A stretch of 64,000 nucleotides of DNA from Macrostomum hystrix (taxonomy: Eukaryota > Platyhelminthes > Macrostomidae), in assembly GCA_950097015.1 (NCBI GenBank), contig CATNEN010000038.1, positions 26,325,001-26,389,000 of the forward strand, in the 5' to 3' direction. A program made the position numbers and the translations under genes. This document shows positions 46,995 through 57,507 of the stretch, piece by piece (position 1 is the first letter of the stretch; each line of letters begins with the position of its first letter). The notes beneath the pieces were generated by a model. That model worked only from the letters and a program-made list of their open reading frames with translations, was not told where the DNA came from and made no database searches.

Positions 46995-47365
46995 ATGAAA
47001 GAAAATAAAATACAAAACTCTACTGCAGTGGCAAAGGATAATTTTTATGAAAAAACGGAGCCACAATTCAAGACGACTCGCCGAACTATAAGTAAAGAAC
47101 CAAAAGTGGCAGTTGAAAAATGTCTATCAAATCTTTTTTTCCGCCTTTTAAATTTATGAGGCCATACTTTTATAAGCCGAACCAGTCGTATCAAGGAGAT
47201 CTTTTATTATTCCAAACGATTCTGGATATAAGTATGCCAATCACAGTCGTAGACATTGCATCACGATAGAACGAAGCCAGGCCATTTAAAACAAAGAAGT
47301 CAGAAGTTGTAGCAGCAGCAGCTCTCGAAGACATTGATAACAAATCGCCTCGTAATTAATAACCC
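46995..47365 (+). other. Short coding-like frames, possible relic
   Basis: An ATG at 46995 opens 54 codons (MKENKIQNSTAVAK...). A second frame from about 47156 (MRPYFYKPNQSYQGD) and a third piece to about 47360 follow closely. The composition is protein-like, but the frames are broken and no domain is recognised. This could be a decayed gene or transposon piece. Confidence 0.18.
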
Positions 47366-47664
47366 GGAAATATTAATGACAGATCCAGGAAAATGATTCA
47401 CGTATAAACTCTATACGGGAAAAGAGAATATCTGTGGAAACTGCGAAATCTTCTGGACCTAGGGCAAAAGGCTCACTATATAAGAACATAATATAGTATG
47501 TCGCATTTATAAGGGGGATAAGTTTCTTCCGTTTGTATTGAAATGTAAGTACAAAACTGGCTTGCGAAAATCTTTAGAATACAAAGTGCATTAAAAAACA
47601 TCGTACAATAATATTCTTAGATCGCTAATCAGAGAGATGAATAAAGATTGTATTTTGAATGAAA

Positions 47665-47770
47665 TTTATCATTAATCTAAAAGTAGAGCATTAATCTAAA
47701 AGTAGATTAATGCTTTTTAATCTACTTTTAGATAATTAATCTAAAAGTAGACCTATAATTAATCTAAATT
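47665..47770. repeat. Cluster of short inverted repeats 3' of the VLIG-like gene
   Basis: The motif ATTAATCTAAAAGTAGA occurs several times in alternating orientation, able to form a stem of about 20 bp, 120-220 bp past the stop codon. Function unknown. Confidence 0.6.
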
Positions 47771-47888
47771 AGCGCCTGTAATAAAATATTTAATTATCAA
47801 TAGACATTTGAAACAGAGACCAGTCATACTGTTATTTTATCAAAAAGGTAATATGTATTCATACAAAAAATCAACAAAACGAATGTAA

Positions 47889-50800
47889 TTAGATTTTTTC
47901 GTTTTTGGAAACGCAACGTCGCAGACTTTTAAGTGCTCTTTTCTTGCTGACTTTCTTCCACGCTTTTGGCAACTCGTTCACTGATCGCTTGTATTGAATT
48001 GCAAGGTCATCGACGAACCGAGCACAGAACCACATCCAGAACTTGGAGCTTTTGTTGCTGGCATCAGGTTTGATGTCCCAGTCGGGAAAATACCTCTTGT
48101 ACTTCTTGTACCGATGGTACACAGAATTATCGTTGCCACAAGAAGCGCACGAAGGAGTCTGCACATTGTACGCTCTACAGAACAAGTGGTTGAACTTCAT
48201 CCCTTCTGCACTGACCGAATAATTACAACTCCAAAAGCATAACTCTTTCGTTTCTCGAAGATCGACTCCAACGACCGCCTGCGGTCGGTGCTGCAGACAA
48301 GTGTGAGGTGTTTTCTCCTTTTCATAATGAGTAGCGTCGTCTTTGCAGCACGGCTCCCTACAGAATGGGCACAGGGCCGAGCAACCCCAGAGACTACTGA
48401 GTACCAGCCGACTAAGAGCCTCTCCTGGCGAAGTGTCTATTTCGTGAGTGTCAAGAGACTGCTTGTAGCTCTGTTCCAATTTCACAATTGCCTGTTGAAG
48501 AGCTGGACGAAAGAAATCGATGAATTCATTAAGTTTCACAGTCTCTTCCACCCGGATCTCGGCTGTAAAAACGGTCTCTAAATCTTGCGGACGAACTGCC
48601 AGTTCGCATTCAACATTTTTGCAAAAACATGCAATCCAAGATTTCAGAGTGCCAGAATGCTCACTGCATGCCTTCTCATCAGCCCTGGTAACTGCATCGC
48701 GCATGGGACCGATCAGCTCTGCTGTGATCACAGAAGCTAGTCTGGTATCGTCGCTACCTGCTGCTTTACTGGTCAAAAACTGCGGTATGAATTTATCCAG
48801 CCATCTCAGAGCTGCTGATCTAGAATTGTTAACGTACAAAATCAATTCTTCGAACTTTTCTTCGTCAGCAAAGTCATTCAGCATTCTAACAATTAAATGA
48901 GACTTTCCACAGCCAATCTCTTGAATAATTATGGACATCACCTTTCCTTTTAACTGCTGATTGACAGCCTTCCGAATGACCGTGATCAGGTGATCCTTAA
49001 CGTAATCAGCAGCAATTTTAACTGTACTCTGTCTTTGAACCATGTTCGAGAATGAATTTCGAATCTGTTCCTTGATCAGAAGAGTCTTGGCCTTGATGCT
49101 GCAGCTTTCACGAAACCGATTGTCAAAGGCTACAAAGTGTGGGTATGCGTATCGTAGTGCTATAACTACCAGTTTTATCTCGAAGACTGCAGTGATGCTG
49201 GCCCCTTCGTAGTAGATCAATGCAGTTGACAAACCGGTTGCTACTACTTTATGAACTCGACCAGCATCTGCTTCTTCGAACCATCGGTTAGATGTGGCAA
49301 TAGCAGCAACCTCAGTTTTGACCTGCTGCAAAATCTTGTTGCTAATGGCAGTAAGCTCTTCGGTCGCATTCTTATTAGTGATCCCAACAGATTTCTCATG
49401 TGAGTTATGTAAATCGTCATGAGAACTCTCTCTGGACACTTGAAAAAGTGAAGTTTCGTCGTTTCCAAACAAAAGCTGTTCAGTTAGGTGACTGGCTACT
49501 GGGAAGATCTGCAGAATCCTCATCAAGAAAGGAAAGATCCTCATGCTTTAATAGGCAGCTTTTGTCAATGGTACTAACGAAAGGGGCGTCGTCAGAAAAG
49601 AACATTTTGAAATACTTAGCAACGGCAGTTCCATCCATCGGATAGCAATCCTTGAGAAAGTTTTCGACTTTAGTTCGCACAGAGTCGCGGTGGTCTGTCT
49701 CTTCCAGTGGCAAATCATCCAAAAAAATCGTCCAGAAAGCTTCAAACTTCTCGTTTAGCTCGTCTGCAGGACAGCCGACTGGCAGTTGCTCTGCAGCCTT
49801 CTTGGCCTCTATCAATACGTTTCTCTCCCACTGGCTCGGCATAGACTTCTGCTGGCTCTCAAGCAACTGCAGGTTGCACAGCTCCTTAATCTTCTGACTT
49901 GTATCAGAACCAAGAGTTTGTATGTGCTCAGACAGAGAGCTGGTCTTTCCTGCCTTCCACTGAATTGTCTGCTCACGGTAAGGATTGTCTTTGAAAAATT
50001 TTAGCAGCCGCTCATTTCCAGAATCGTAACAATCGTGCAGATGCTGATTTAAGTCTGACGTCAGACTTGCACACACACGTGTTACCTCGTCCTTGCAACT
50101 GCACTTCTTCACCATAATTAACGCATTTTTCGTCAGCCAACTGTTCAGCTTCGCCTCACATTGACGCTTGATTTCAAAGAAATCAGACTCCATGAGGCGG
50201 TAAGCCTTTATTTCAACGGTGTTTCGAAAGCTGAACACAAAGTCTTCAGACATTATGGCTGTCCATAGATCCTTGATCCTGAGAGAGAAGTCATCAAACC
50301 CACAGAAGCTCTTGTGCTCCGCATCTAAGCTGTACAGAATGTGACTTCTGATTTCTCGGACTTTGACTGAGTATCCAGGGTTCACTGGTGCCATAGGGGG
50401 ATCACCGAGCCAATAATCGGACATGTAGAAAATGTCCTTGCCACTGTCAAAGGAGATAATGTCAGAGAAACTTTGGACGCTCGTGAGCTTCTCTTCGTCG
50501 GCAGCTTCTCTGGTCATGCTGTCCAGGTCCTGTTGAATTCTAAAGTTGGCATCCTTCATTCTCTCTTTAGCGCCCACCGCAGACACATTCTGATGAATGA
50601 AGATGCACTTTCGTCGCAAATCTCGCATGCCGTTTGCCATCTTCATCTTAATGAACGCGTGAACCACAATCTGCAGGATGTCTTTCATTTCAGCCGTGTT
50701 CTCGCCTTTCAGGTTGATCACCGTAACATCGCCCAGACCAACAACTAGTGATGCCAGCTCGTTGTCATGGTGGTGCTTGTCGAGTCCCAGCTCAGGTGCT

Positions 50801-53052
50801 CTGAGTCCCTCCGTGTCGATCACGGCCACAAAGTCGAACGGCCTTCCGGGCTCGACGGGAACCAGCTGAAGAAAGGCTCCTCGGGTGCAGCGACCAGCGC
50901 TCACTGCGAACTTCAAGCCGAACATTGTGTTGAGCAGAGTGGACTTGCCCGAGCTCTGCAAGCCGAGCACAGAGACCGCGAAGATCTTTTTTGGTCCCAC
51001 AATCTGCTGGCAGTGGCTGAGCACTGAGGTCACCCATGTCAGTGGGATGTTGCTCGCGTCTCCGTCAAGGATCTCCAGGGGGATTCCCATGAGCAGCAGG
51101 CGGGCAAAAACTTCTGGCATTGAAGTTGAATTCTGTAAAGTCTTCTTAACCGATATCATTGGTTTTGATTCGTCTTGAAGCGCATGCTCTTTCTGAAATG
51201 AACTCGTGGCTTCAAAGTACTGAGCGACTTCTCGGAAAACATTTTCCAATCCAATGGACACGTCAAGAATTTTTCTTTCTATTTCCCCAATTGATTTCGA
51301 TAGACTTTGGATTATTTGAGCGGATTCTTTGTGTTCTTTTGAACTGTTCAGTTTTGACAAATTTTGAAACTCGTTCCGAAGCTTGTTTCGCTCCTTGTGA
51401 AGCTCTGGCAAGTTGCGTCTAGACATCTGGTCGAGCAATAATTTTTCCCACTGCAGAAGCAGCTTTGTGGGCAAGCCTTGGTCTGCCTTGAAACGGCCAA
51501 ATCGTATGTTTTTCATAAAGTCCCTTAGAAATGGGCTCAAAGTTTTACAGCAATCTAATTGCGCTAGTCTCTTTTCAGCTTTCATCGATTGGATGTTTTC
51601 CAGCTCTGTTTTGTCAGTTTTGGATGAGTTCTCTTGCTTGTGCAGCTGACTGATCTGCATCCAAATTCCTTGTAGCGGCAGATGCTCAGCTTTGAACGTA
51701 TGTATGTCTGACTTTGTTACGTGAGACACAACTTTAATTCCTGCGTCTTTTGATTCCGATAGCAGAAGATCCTGCTCATCCATATGCATTCCCGACACTA
51801 ATTCTTCTCGCTTTTCACCTAGAGTTTCATCCAGAATGGCGCCGAGTTTGTTAGATACAACGCTAAGGATTTGGTACTCATTCTTTGCGCTGTTTGGAGT
51901 AAAAGTCAGAACTATGTCTACCTTCCCTTTTAGCGATTCAAAGTTAGCGCTTTTATTAACTTTTCGGTGCTCTTTGTTGTAGATAATGAGGATGGTTTTC
52001 TTATGACAGGCTTGCAGTTTATCGATGACTTGCCGGTCATCGGGACTTTGTAGTTTGCTGATGTCCACCAGCAGGACGACAATATCAAAGATGTCAACTA
52101 TCGCTTTAAACTGATCGCGGTGTTCCATAAGGTCTCCGCGCAGGTTTCCTACTAAGAAAGGCTTTCTAAAGGTGAGGTTGTCCGCAGACTGGCTTTCCGG
52201 TGGCAGGAAGACAGAACCCTCGACCAGACCGTTTGTGATCTCGCGCCTCAAATCTCCACCGTTGCAGTCTCGGTGGAAATAGGTGTCCAGACTGTTCCTA
52301 GATAGAAGACTATTTAGCAGCTTCGATTTAGACGCGCCGATTTCCCCTATTCTAGCGAAACAGACAGCCGGGAACGGATGATCAGACACCAAACTCGTTT
52401 CTACAAGTTCGCCCAGGCTATCTTGGTATTCGACAACAATGTCTCTGAGGCTCCACTGGCTCAAAGTGAGGCGACCCTGACAGCTTGTATAGATGAGCGG
52501 AAACGCCAGTTTGCAGGCGAACAAGGCTTTGCACAGGATCTGCTGCAACTCTGGGTCGCAGCACAGAAAGCACGCTTGCAGTACGTCCATGGGATGCGGA
52601 CTGCTCGATTCAGTGTCTTCCTTGTTGCAGAAAGGATCCTCATCAGCGTCACTTGCGTCAGTCCTGCACGATTTGTCTCTTGCCGTTCTGTCGAAGCCAA
52701 TAATGCCTTTGAGCACAACCCATGGAAGCTTATCAAGTGCTAGGTTTGACTGGTTTTTATTTTCGCTACTTTCACTACTCGATACTCGTCCGATATCTGA
52801 AAATGAAATCTTGTTTGGCCAAAATTTCTCGAGTTGTAGCGCAGTGATGATTTCTGGAGTCGCTCTTCTGGCCTCTGCCCCGATTGAGTGAGCATTTTGC
52901 TGTTTAGAGCAACACTGATTCTGCCTTGTTGTTGCGCCGCCTTCCGTAGTTTTGGCAGAAAACTTGTTTTCAATAATTAGCAAATGTGGCCCAGCTGATT
53001 TTGCTCCGTCTGCATCCTCCTGCTTTGGGGAGTTTTTCGGGAAAAAGTTCAT
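47889..53052 (-). CDS. Very large inducible GTPase (VLIG/GVIN-like), frameshifted
   Basis: VLIGs are giant dynamin-related GTPases, interferon-induced in vertebrates. The first frame runs from ATG 53052 to 49480 (1,190 aa). The second overlaps it and runs to 47889 (551 codons from its first ATG). A +1 shift in the overlap, 49480-49549, is needed to join them. The GTPase core has P-loop GLQSSGKST (residues 697-705), then GRCTRGAF, DTEGL (746-750) and a block NELASLVVGLGDVTVINLKGE that is diagnostic of the family. An earlier P-loop-like GEIGASKSK (236-244) lacks the canonical GKS. A coiled-coil-like stretch lies at about 560-660. The second frame keeps the C-terminal Cys/His block CPFCREPC...H...QHRPQ and a KKYKRYFPDW stretch. 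Human members are longer (about 2,400 aa). It may be a pseudogene, an assembly error or a real shift. Confidence 0.85.
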
Positions 53053-53171
53053 TTGTGAAAATGCGAAGACTATATTGTACGTGGAATAATAAATAATCTT
53101 AATAGAGTTAGACTGAGTTAGACTGAAGTAGATCTAAAAGATCTAAAGATCTGAGGCTGCCTCTTGCTGGT

Positions 53172-53215
53172 CGACAAGTCAAGGACCACTAGGAGTAGTG
53201 GTCCTTGCGGCAAGT
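53172..53215. mobile_element. 28-bp minimal transposon remnant with imperfect 8-bp TSD
   Basis: CAAGGACCACTA (53180-53191), four bases (GGAG), then TAGTGGTCCTTG (53196-53207) are two termini of the 4.3-kb element family almost end to end. The flanks CGACAAGT (53172-53179) and CGGCAAGT (53208-53215) match at 7 of 8 positions. Confidence 0.7.
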
Positions 53216-53693
53216 AACTGAATTTAGCAAGTGTGCAGCAATTGGAAATCTAATTATCTCAGACAGTTTCACTGCTCGAAAGCAAAGATTCCCCCAAAGG
53301 CCCTATGGTCAGTACTGGGTCGCTGTGAGAGAAACGATTCAGACTACTGACAACAGTAGAAAAGCAAAGACTTGGCTGCAAAACTCTCGCATAACACAAA
53401 AAATTATCGCCATAAAAAATGTCAAGGTTACAAAAGAGACTTCTATGCACACTAAGAGTGATGGGAGAGGACTGCGTGTAGCAATGGCTGACTGACGAAG
53501 GTAAACAAGCCAGAAACCGGTCTCGGTCTGCCAGCGCGAGTTTCGTTCCTCACTTTTAGTGTGTTACAAACCATGGGGGTTAAGCCCAATCGCTTGCAAA
53601 TCAGTTGAATTAAACAGTTTCAGTTAAACTGAAAAGACTCAGTTTAGAGTCCCTCTTGGCCATAGACCATAGACTAATTAGAGACAGCCTCAC

Positions 53694-53717
53694 CTCAGCA
53701 GCCTCGTCGCCCTCCAT
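53694..53717 (-). CDS. Candidate 5' coding exon upstream of the VLIG-like gene
   Basis: ATGGAGGGCGAC starts a frame of eight codons (MEGDEAAE) ending at a good donor GAG|GTGAGG. The ATG has G at +4. A phase-0 acceptor (ctctattaag|, about 53100) would read in frame into the VLIG-like ATG at 53052. It could be the first exon of that gene or of an unseen one. Confidence 0.3.
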
Positions 53718-53719
53718 GA

Positions 53720-55058
53720 TTTCGCGGCTGAAAGACAGGTTTGTCTCAAAACACTGAGCGCTCGAAGCAGTTGTGATTGCAGCGGCTTAAAGTCTGCAAC
53801 TGCACAAAAATGTATTTACATTGTGTAAGATCTTACCATTTTATTACAGATAATGTTCATATTAAGATAGCTTTAGACAGTTTGAGACATGCTGCTATGG
53901 AATAAATGCAAAACATCAAAACTTCAACCAGCACAATTGTCGGAAATGCTTCCTCCAGAATTATTTCTCGTCGTTTCTTTCGACTCTCCTCTTTCCTCTC
54001 ATGCTTACCGATTATAGTTAATCAGTACGTTTCACTGCACTTTAATTGTTCGCCTTCTATCGTCCTTTTGGCCCATAGGCTACGCATCCTGCCCGCCCCC
54101 TTGTTAACTCAATCGTTGTCTGTTTTAATTCCTTGCTCGGTACAGTTCCCCTTTAGTTGCTTCTAGTGCGCACTAAGCCAACTAATTCTTTCGTTCCAAA
54201 TGCTTTTCGCTTCTTAACGTTTAAATACAAGCAAGGAAATTTTGTCCCAAGTGACAACAATAAACAATGAGTAAATAAACAGCGGCCCCAGTGCGTGACA
54301 ACGATAGTTATTTGCTCGCGCCTACCAGCGCTCGCAAAACAATCGTTGTCACGCACTGGGGCCGCTGTTTCTTTTCATTGTATCGCTATTAGACGATCAA
54401 ATCGTATGAACTGTCTGTGGCATAGAAAAGTGCAGAGACGCTCGTAGCAGGGGGGTGTGAAGAAAACTTGAAGAAAACTTTGATGTCTATGGTAGAGTGT
54501 ATTCATACCTCTTCTCATCTAGGTTCAATGCCGAATGGCAAACAAACAATGAATTGTAACGCATAAAAACTACAAATAATGATCGTCAAATAGTGATACA
54601 ATGTACAATTAAATGGCGAAAGACTATATAAATTAGTTCCAAAAGTATCCCATGGCTTTGCGTAAAATGACCTGAGATGTCGCAGATTCATTAAAGTTAA
54701 ATTCAAAGGCGAAGTGGTACTTCATTAGGCTAATGAAAAAGCGGTTCATGGTTCATATTAACAGACTCACTAACGCTGGTGACTCTGCAGTCGAGCATGC
54801 AGTAATACAAATTTGTCCGAAAAACTCGACGCGAATGTGCAATGCAGGCTAACAGCGGTCATTCCACTTGATGATTGGTCATTATACTCGCACTAATGGC
54901 GCTTTAAATACGAGCCAGTCTGAAGCTGGTCTCTATGCAAAGTGTCTCGAGCACGCGCTGTACTCGTGGCTACCGCGGTATGGTCGAACTATTACTTTGT
55001 ATTCACTTTCTGGGTCTGCTCTTCTTTCAAAGCAGAACGCATCTTTTGTTAAGAATGG
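53720..55058. other. Intergenic, apart from the hairpin
   Basis: Nothing else recognised. The short open frames on both strands lack domain signatures. Confidence 0.4.
54277..54370. repeat. Perfect 29-bp inverted repeat with 36-nt loop
   Basis: AAACAGCGGCCCCAGTGCGT... at 54277-54305 is the exact reverse complement of 54342-54370. The loop is 54306-54341. The similarity extends weakly outward (CAATGA on both sides). It is GC-rich in an AT-rich neighbourhood. It could be a small MITE or a hairpin-RNA locus. Confidence 0.75.
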
Positions 55059-57507
55059 GCTAAAGACATGGATGAATAATATAACTGGATCGCCAGAAGC
55101 TCGATTTTTTTGGTCCTAGCCATAGACAAGCACCAGCATCACAAGAAGCTCAGAATGCCGTACTTTCACACATAGACAAATTGCCGCTGCAGAAGCTGCA
55201 AACCTTTATTTATAAGTATACTTAGTAGGATAAGTGAAACTATTGCAAATGTGAAGGCAAGCAAAGAAGAAAACGAATATGTAAGGGAATTAATACAAAA
55301 CAGACACGAAAGCAGGCAAGTAAGCAAACAAGCACGTAGACAGACAGCAAACAAACAAACAATAAAAGGCGAAAACAAACAGCCAAATGAGTTGCAAGCA
55401 AACCGCGCAAGACAAAGGAGAGTCAAGTAAAGACAATAAATTCAAGGCGTCACCCGCACAATGCTAATTTGAAGTCACTGACCCATGAAAATAATTTTTT
55501 TTGTTAGCATCTGACGCACAGTTGTTGTGTTCACAGCGTTAAGCCTCCGAAGTACATGCCGCAACCGAATGCAAAGATATTTCTTAGAAATCGCCTGCAC
55601 TAGAAAATATTGATGGTTTTCTTCGGGTGCTCTATTGCTGCAAACGTGAGCGAAGAGTGACAACTCGATACCCTGTTGGATGCAGATTGGAAGTAGACGA
55701 TCGAGTATGTCTAGAGACAGTTCGTCAGTTCTGACTCCTTTCACAGCCGACTCGCAAATGTTCGCCAGTCGGCAAAGTGATGCTGATGGTCGAAAAAGAC
55801 GACCGCGATCTTTGAGAGTAGTAAGCAGGTTGGTGTGCATCTCGCAATGAAGAGATGCCTTGCAGTTTTCGCAAGACAGTCTGTTTGTAAGCCATCTGCC
55901 AATGAATCCAGCGATGTAGCAGCCGACATTCTGGCTAATGAGGCTGAGTGCTAATTGCGGTGGATCCTCGATTTCATCTTGTACACTGGCAGAAGCAGAG
56001 GTGGAGAGTCCAGGCGGAGGTGAAATCTGTGTCGAGAGGGACCAGTGCCCGACAGATCCAGTCCTGTGCGCCAAAATCGCCCGATAAGCGTACCTGAACT
56101 GCTGAACGTTCGGATTGCGATCTGGTTGCGAACCGATTTGGAAATAAGGACTAGACGGCAGCTCAGCTCCAAGTTTCCTGTACGTCGCAAGGTTCGCAGA
56201 GCAACCGTCCGACACGAGCGCGCGTACAACGACGCCCTCATCGTTCATTGCGCTAATAGTACGCGTCAAAAGCTCCACTTGTTGAACCGGGGATGTTGCA
56301 GCGGCCAAAATGTAGGCAACTGGCACTTTCCACGGGCGCTGAAGATGGCAGGCCATGACAACGATTGCCTCAGAAGCAAGTTTGTGACCTAAATTTTCAT
56401 GGATCCCTGAGTCACAATAGCCGACCACTCTTCCTTCGCTAGCTTCCCAACACAACTCCTTTCGAAGATGCATGCCATCAATGACTAGAGTCCAGTCGTT
56501 GCAAGCGACGCCATCGAAGATCTGTTTCGATAGGGCTCCAACCTTCTTGACTCCAGCAATGGAAATGCCAGGCCTGCCATCCACTGCTCCAATCCAAGAC
56601 CGCAAGGTTGACGGCGAAGGGAGGTGCATGAATTTTCTCAACTCTCGATATGCTTTTGGAGAGCAGAAGTTGATCCTCTCGGCGAAGTCTTTGACGTGGT
56701 TATTGAAACCACCTGCGGTATTTCGTGGTTGTAAAGAAAACAGCTTGAGACCTTCAGAAGTCAACATTTGCTTTACATGTTTTAAGGTCGCTTCGGTACT
56801 TTTCCATTTTGCAACGCGTGGACCAAAAGTCTTAATCGTGCGCTTCTTGTGCTTCAGCCGCATCAACAGGCGCTGTCGGGTGTTTGGTGGTGGGTCGACT
56901 GATGTGCGTGTGGTTGCCGCGCTGCAACTGACAGGCATCGGCATCTCAAACTCACAGTCTCCAGTAGCTTCGTTTGCATAAGAGTTTGGATCGTGGAAGT
57001 CAGTGAGCTCTTGCGGTTCAAGCTTAGTCCACTCAAGCTTCGGAACTGCGCCAGTCATCAGTCGCTTGCTCCTCCCATGAGCCTGCATGTCTCGCTGCTC
57101 GAAGTGCAGCTCACAAAGGAACTTACGAGCTCCGAATTTGAAATGTGGCTTTGCTTGCACATTGCTGTTCCACTGCGCTAGTCGATACGGATCACCGATT
57201 GGATAAGAAAAAAGGGTGACAGGTTTCGTGCCTTGTCCACTTTTGGATAGGCATCCGATTGCAGCACAAATTCTGACGTCCTTATTCATCTCGCGAAGCC
57301 ATCTTTTGCCGCCCTGCATATATTGCGAGCATGTGCTTGGACATAAAATGGAATATTTCATAAATAAAGGTTTCTGCAGCGGCAATTTGTCTATGTGTGA
57401 AAGTACGGCATTCTGAGCTTCTTGTGATGCTGGTGCTTGTCTATGGCTAGGACCAAAAAAATCGAGCTTCTGGCGATCCAGTTATATTATTCATCCATGG
57501 CTAAAGA
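55059..57507. mobile_element. P element with long TIRs and perfect 8-bp TSD
   Basis: The element is 55067-57499, flanked by GCTAAAGA on both sides (55059-55066 and 57500-57507). The TIRs are about 147 bp on the left and 140 bp on the right, beginning CATGGATGAATAATATAACT. They are almost identical and differ mainly by a small insertion (gctgca-type) at the inner end of the left arm. The terminus recalls the Drosophila P-element end (CATGATGAAATAACA), and an 8-bp duplication is standard for P elements. The near-identity of the arms and the perfect duplication point to a recent insertion. Confidence 0.93.
55475..57361 (-). CDS. P-element transposase with THAP domain, internally shortened (628 aa)
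   Basis: The frame is uninterrupted from ATG 57361 to TAA 55475. An alternative ATG at 57289 (MNKDVRICAAIGC) would start directly at the THAP domain. The C2CH zinc finger is C32-x4-C37-x45-C83-x2-H86, with the conserved Trp at 64 and AVPKL closing it. The DNA-binding part is followed by LPSPSTLRSWIGAV and the start of the RNase H-like core (TLVIDGMHL, then ALVSDGCSANLATYRKLG). Next should come the GTP-binding insertion and the rest of the catalytic core. Instead the sequence passes within about ten residues to RNPNVQQFRYAYRAI, which belongs near the family's C-terminal part. CYIAGFIGRWL and VQAISKKYLCIRLRH close the protein. The protein is about 120 residues shorter than Drosophila P transposase (751 aa). 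It could still bind TIRs. Confidence 0.85.
   Translation of the reverse strand: MKYSILCPSTCSQYMQGGKRWLREMNKDVRICAAIGCLSKSGQGTKPVTLFSYPIGDPYRLAQWNSNVQAKPHFKFGARKFLCELHFEQRDMQAHGRSKRLMTGAVPKLEWTKLEPQELTDFHDPNSYANEATGDCEFEMPMPVSCSAATTRTSVDPPPNTRQRLLMRLKHKKRTIKTFGPRVAKWKSTEATLKHVKQMLTSEGLKLFSLQPRNTAGGFNNHVKDFAERINFCSPKAYRELRKFMHLPSPSTLRSWIGAVDGRPGISIAGVKKVGALSKQIFDGVACNDWTLVIDGMHLRKELCWEASEGRVVGYCDSGIHENLGHKLASEAIVVMACHLQRPWKVPVAYILAAATSPVQQVELLTRTISAMNDEGVVVRALVSDGCSANLATYRKLGAELPSSPYFQIGSQPDRNPNVQQFRYAYRAILAHRTGSVGHWSLSTQISPPPGLSTSASASVQDEIEDPPQLALSLISQNVGCYIAGFIGRWLTNRLSCENCKASLHCEMHTNLLTTLKDRGRLFRPSASLCRLANICESAVKGVRTDELSLDILDRLLPICIQQGIELSLFAHVCSNRAPEENHQYFLVQAISKKYLCIRLRHVLRRLNAVNTTTVRQMLTKKIIFMGQ

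Noticed and set aside
48910-48945. A third P-loop (GCGKSH) in the C-terminal VLIG-like frame
   Set aside because: The upstream Gly of G-x4-GKS is missing and no switch motifs follow.
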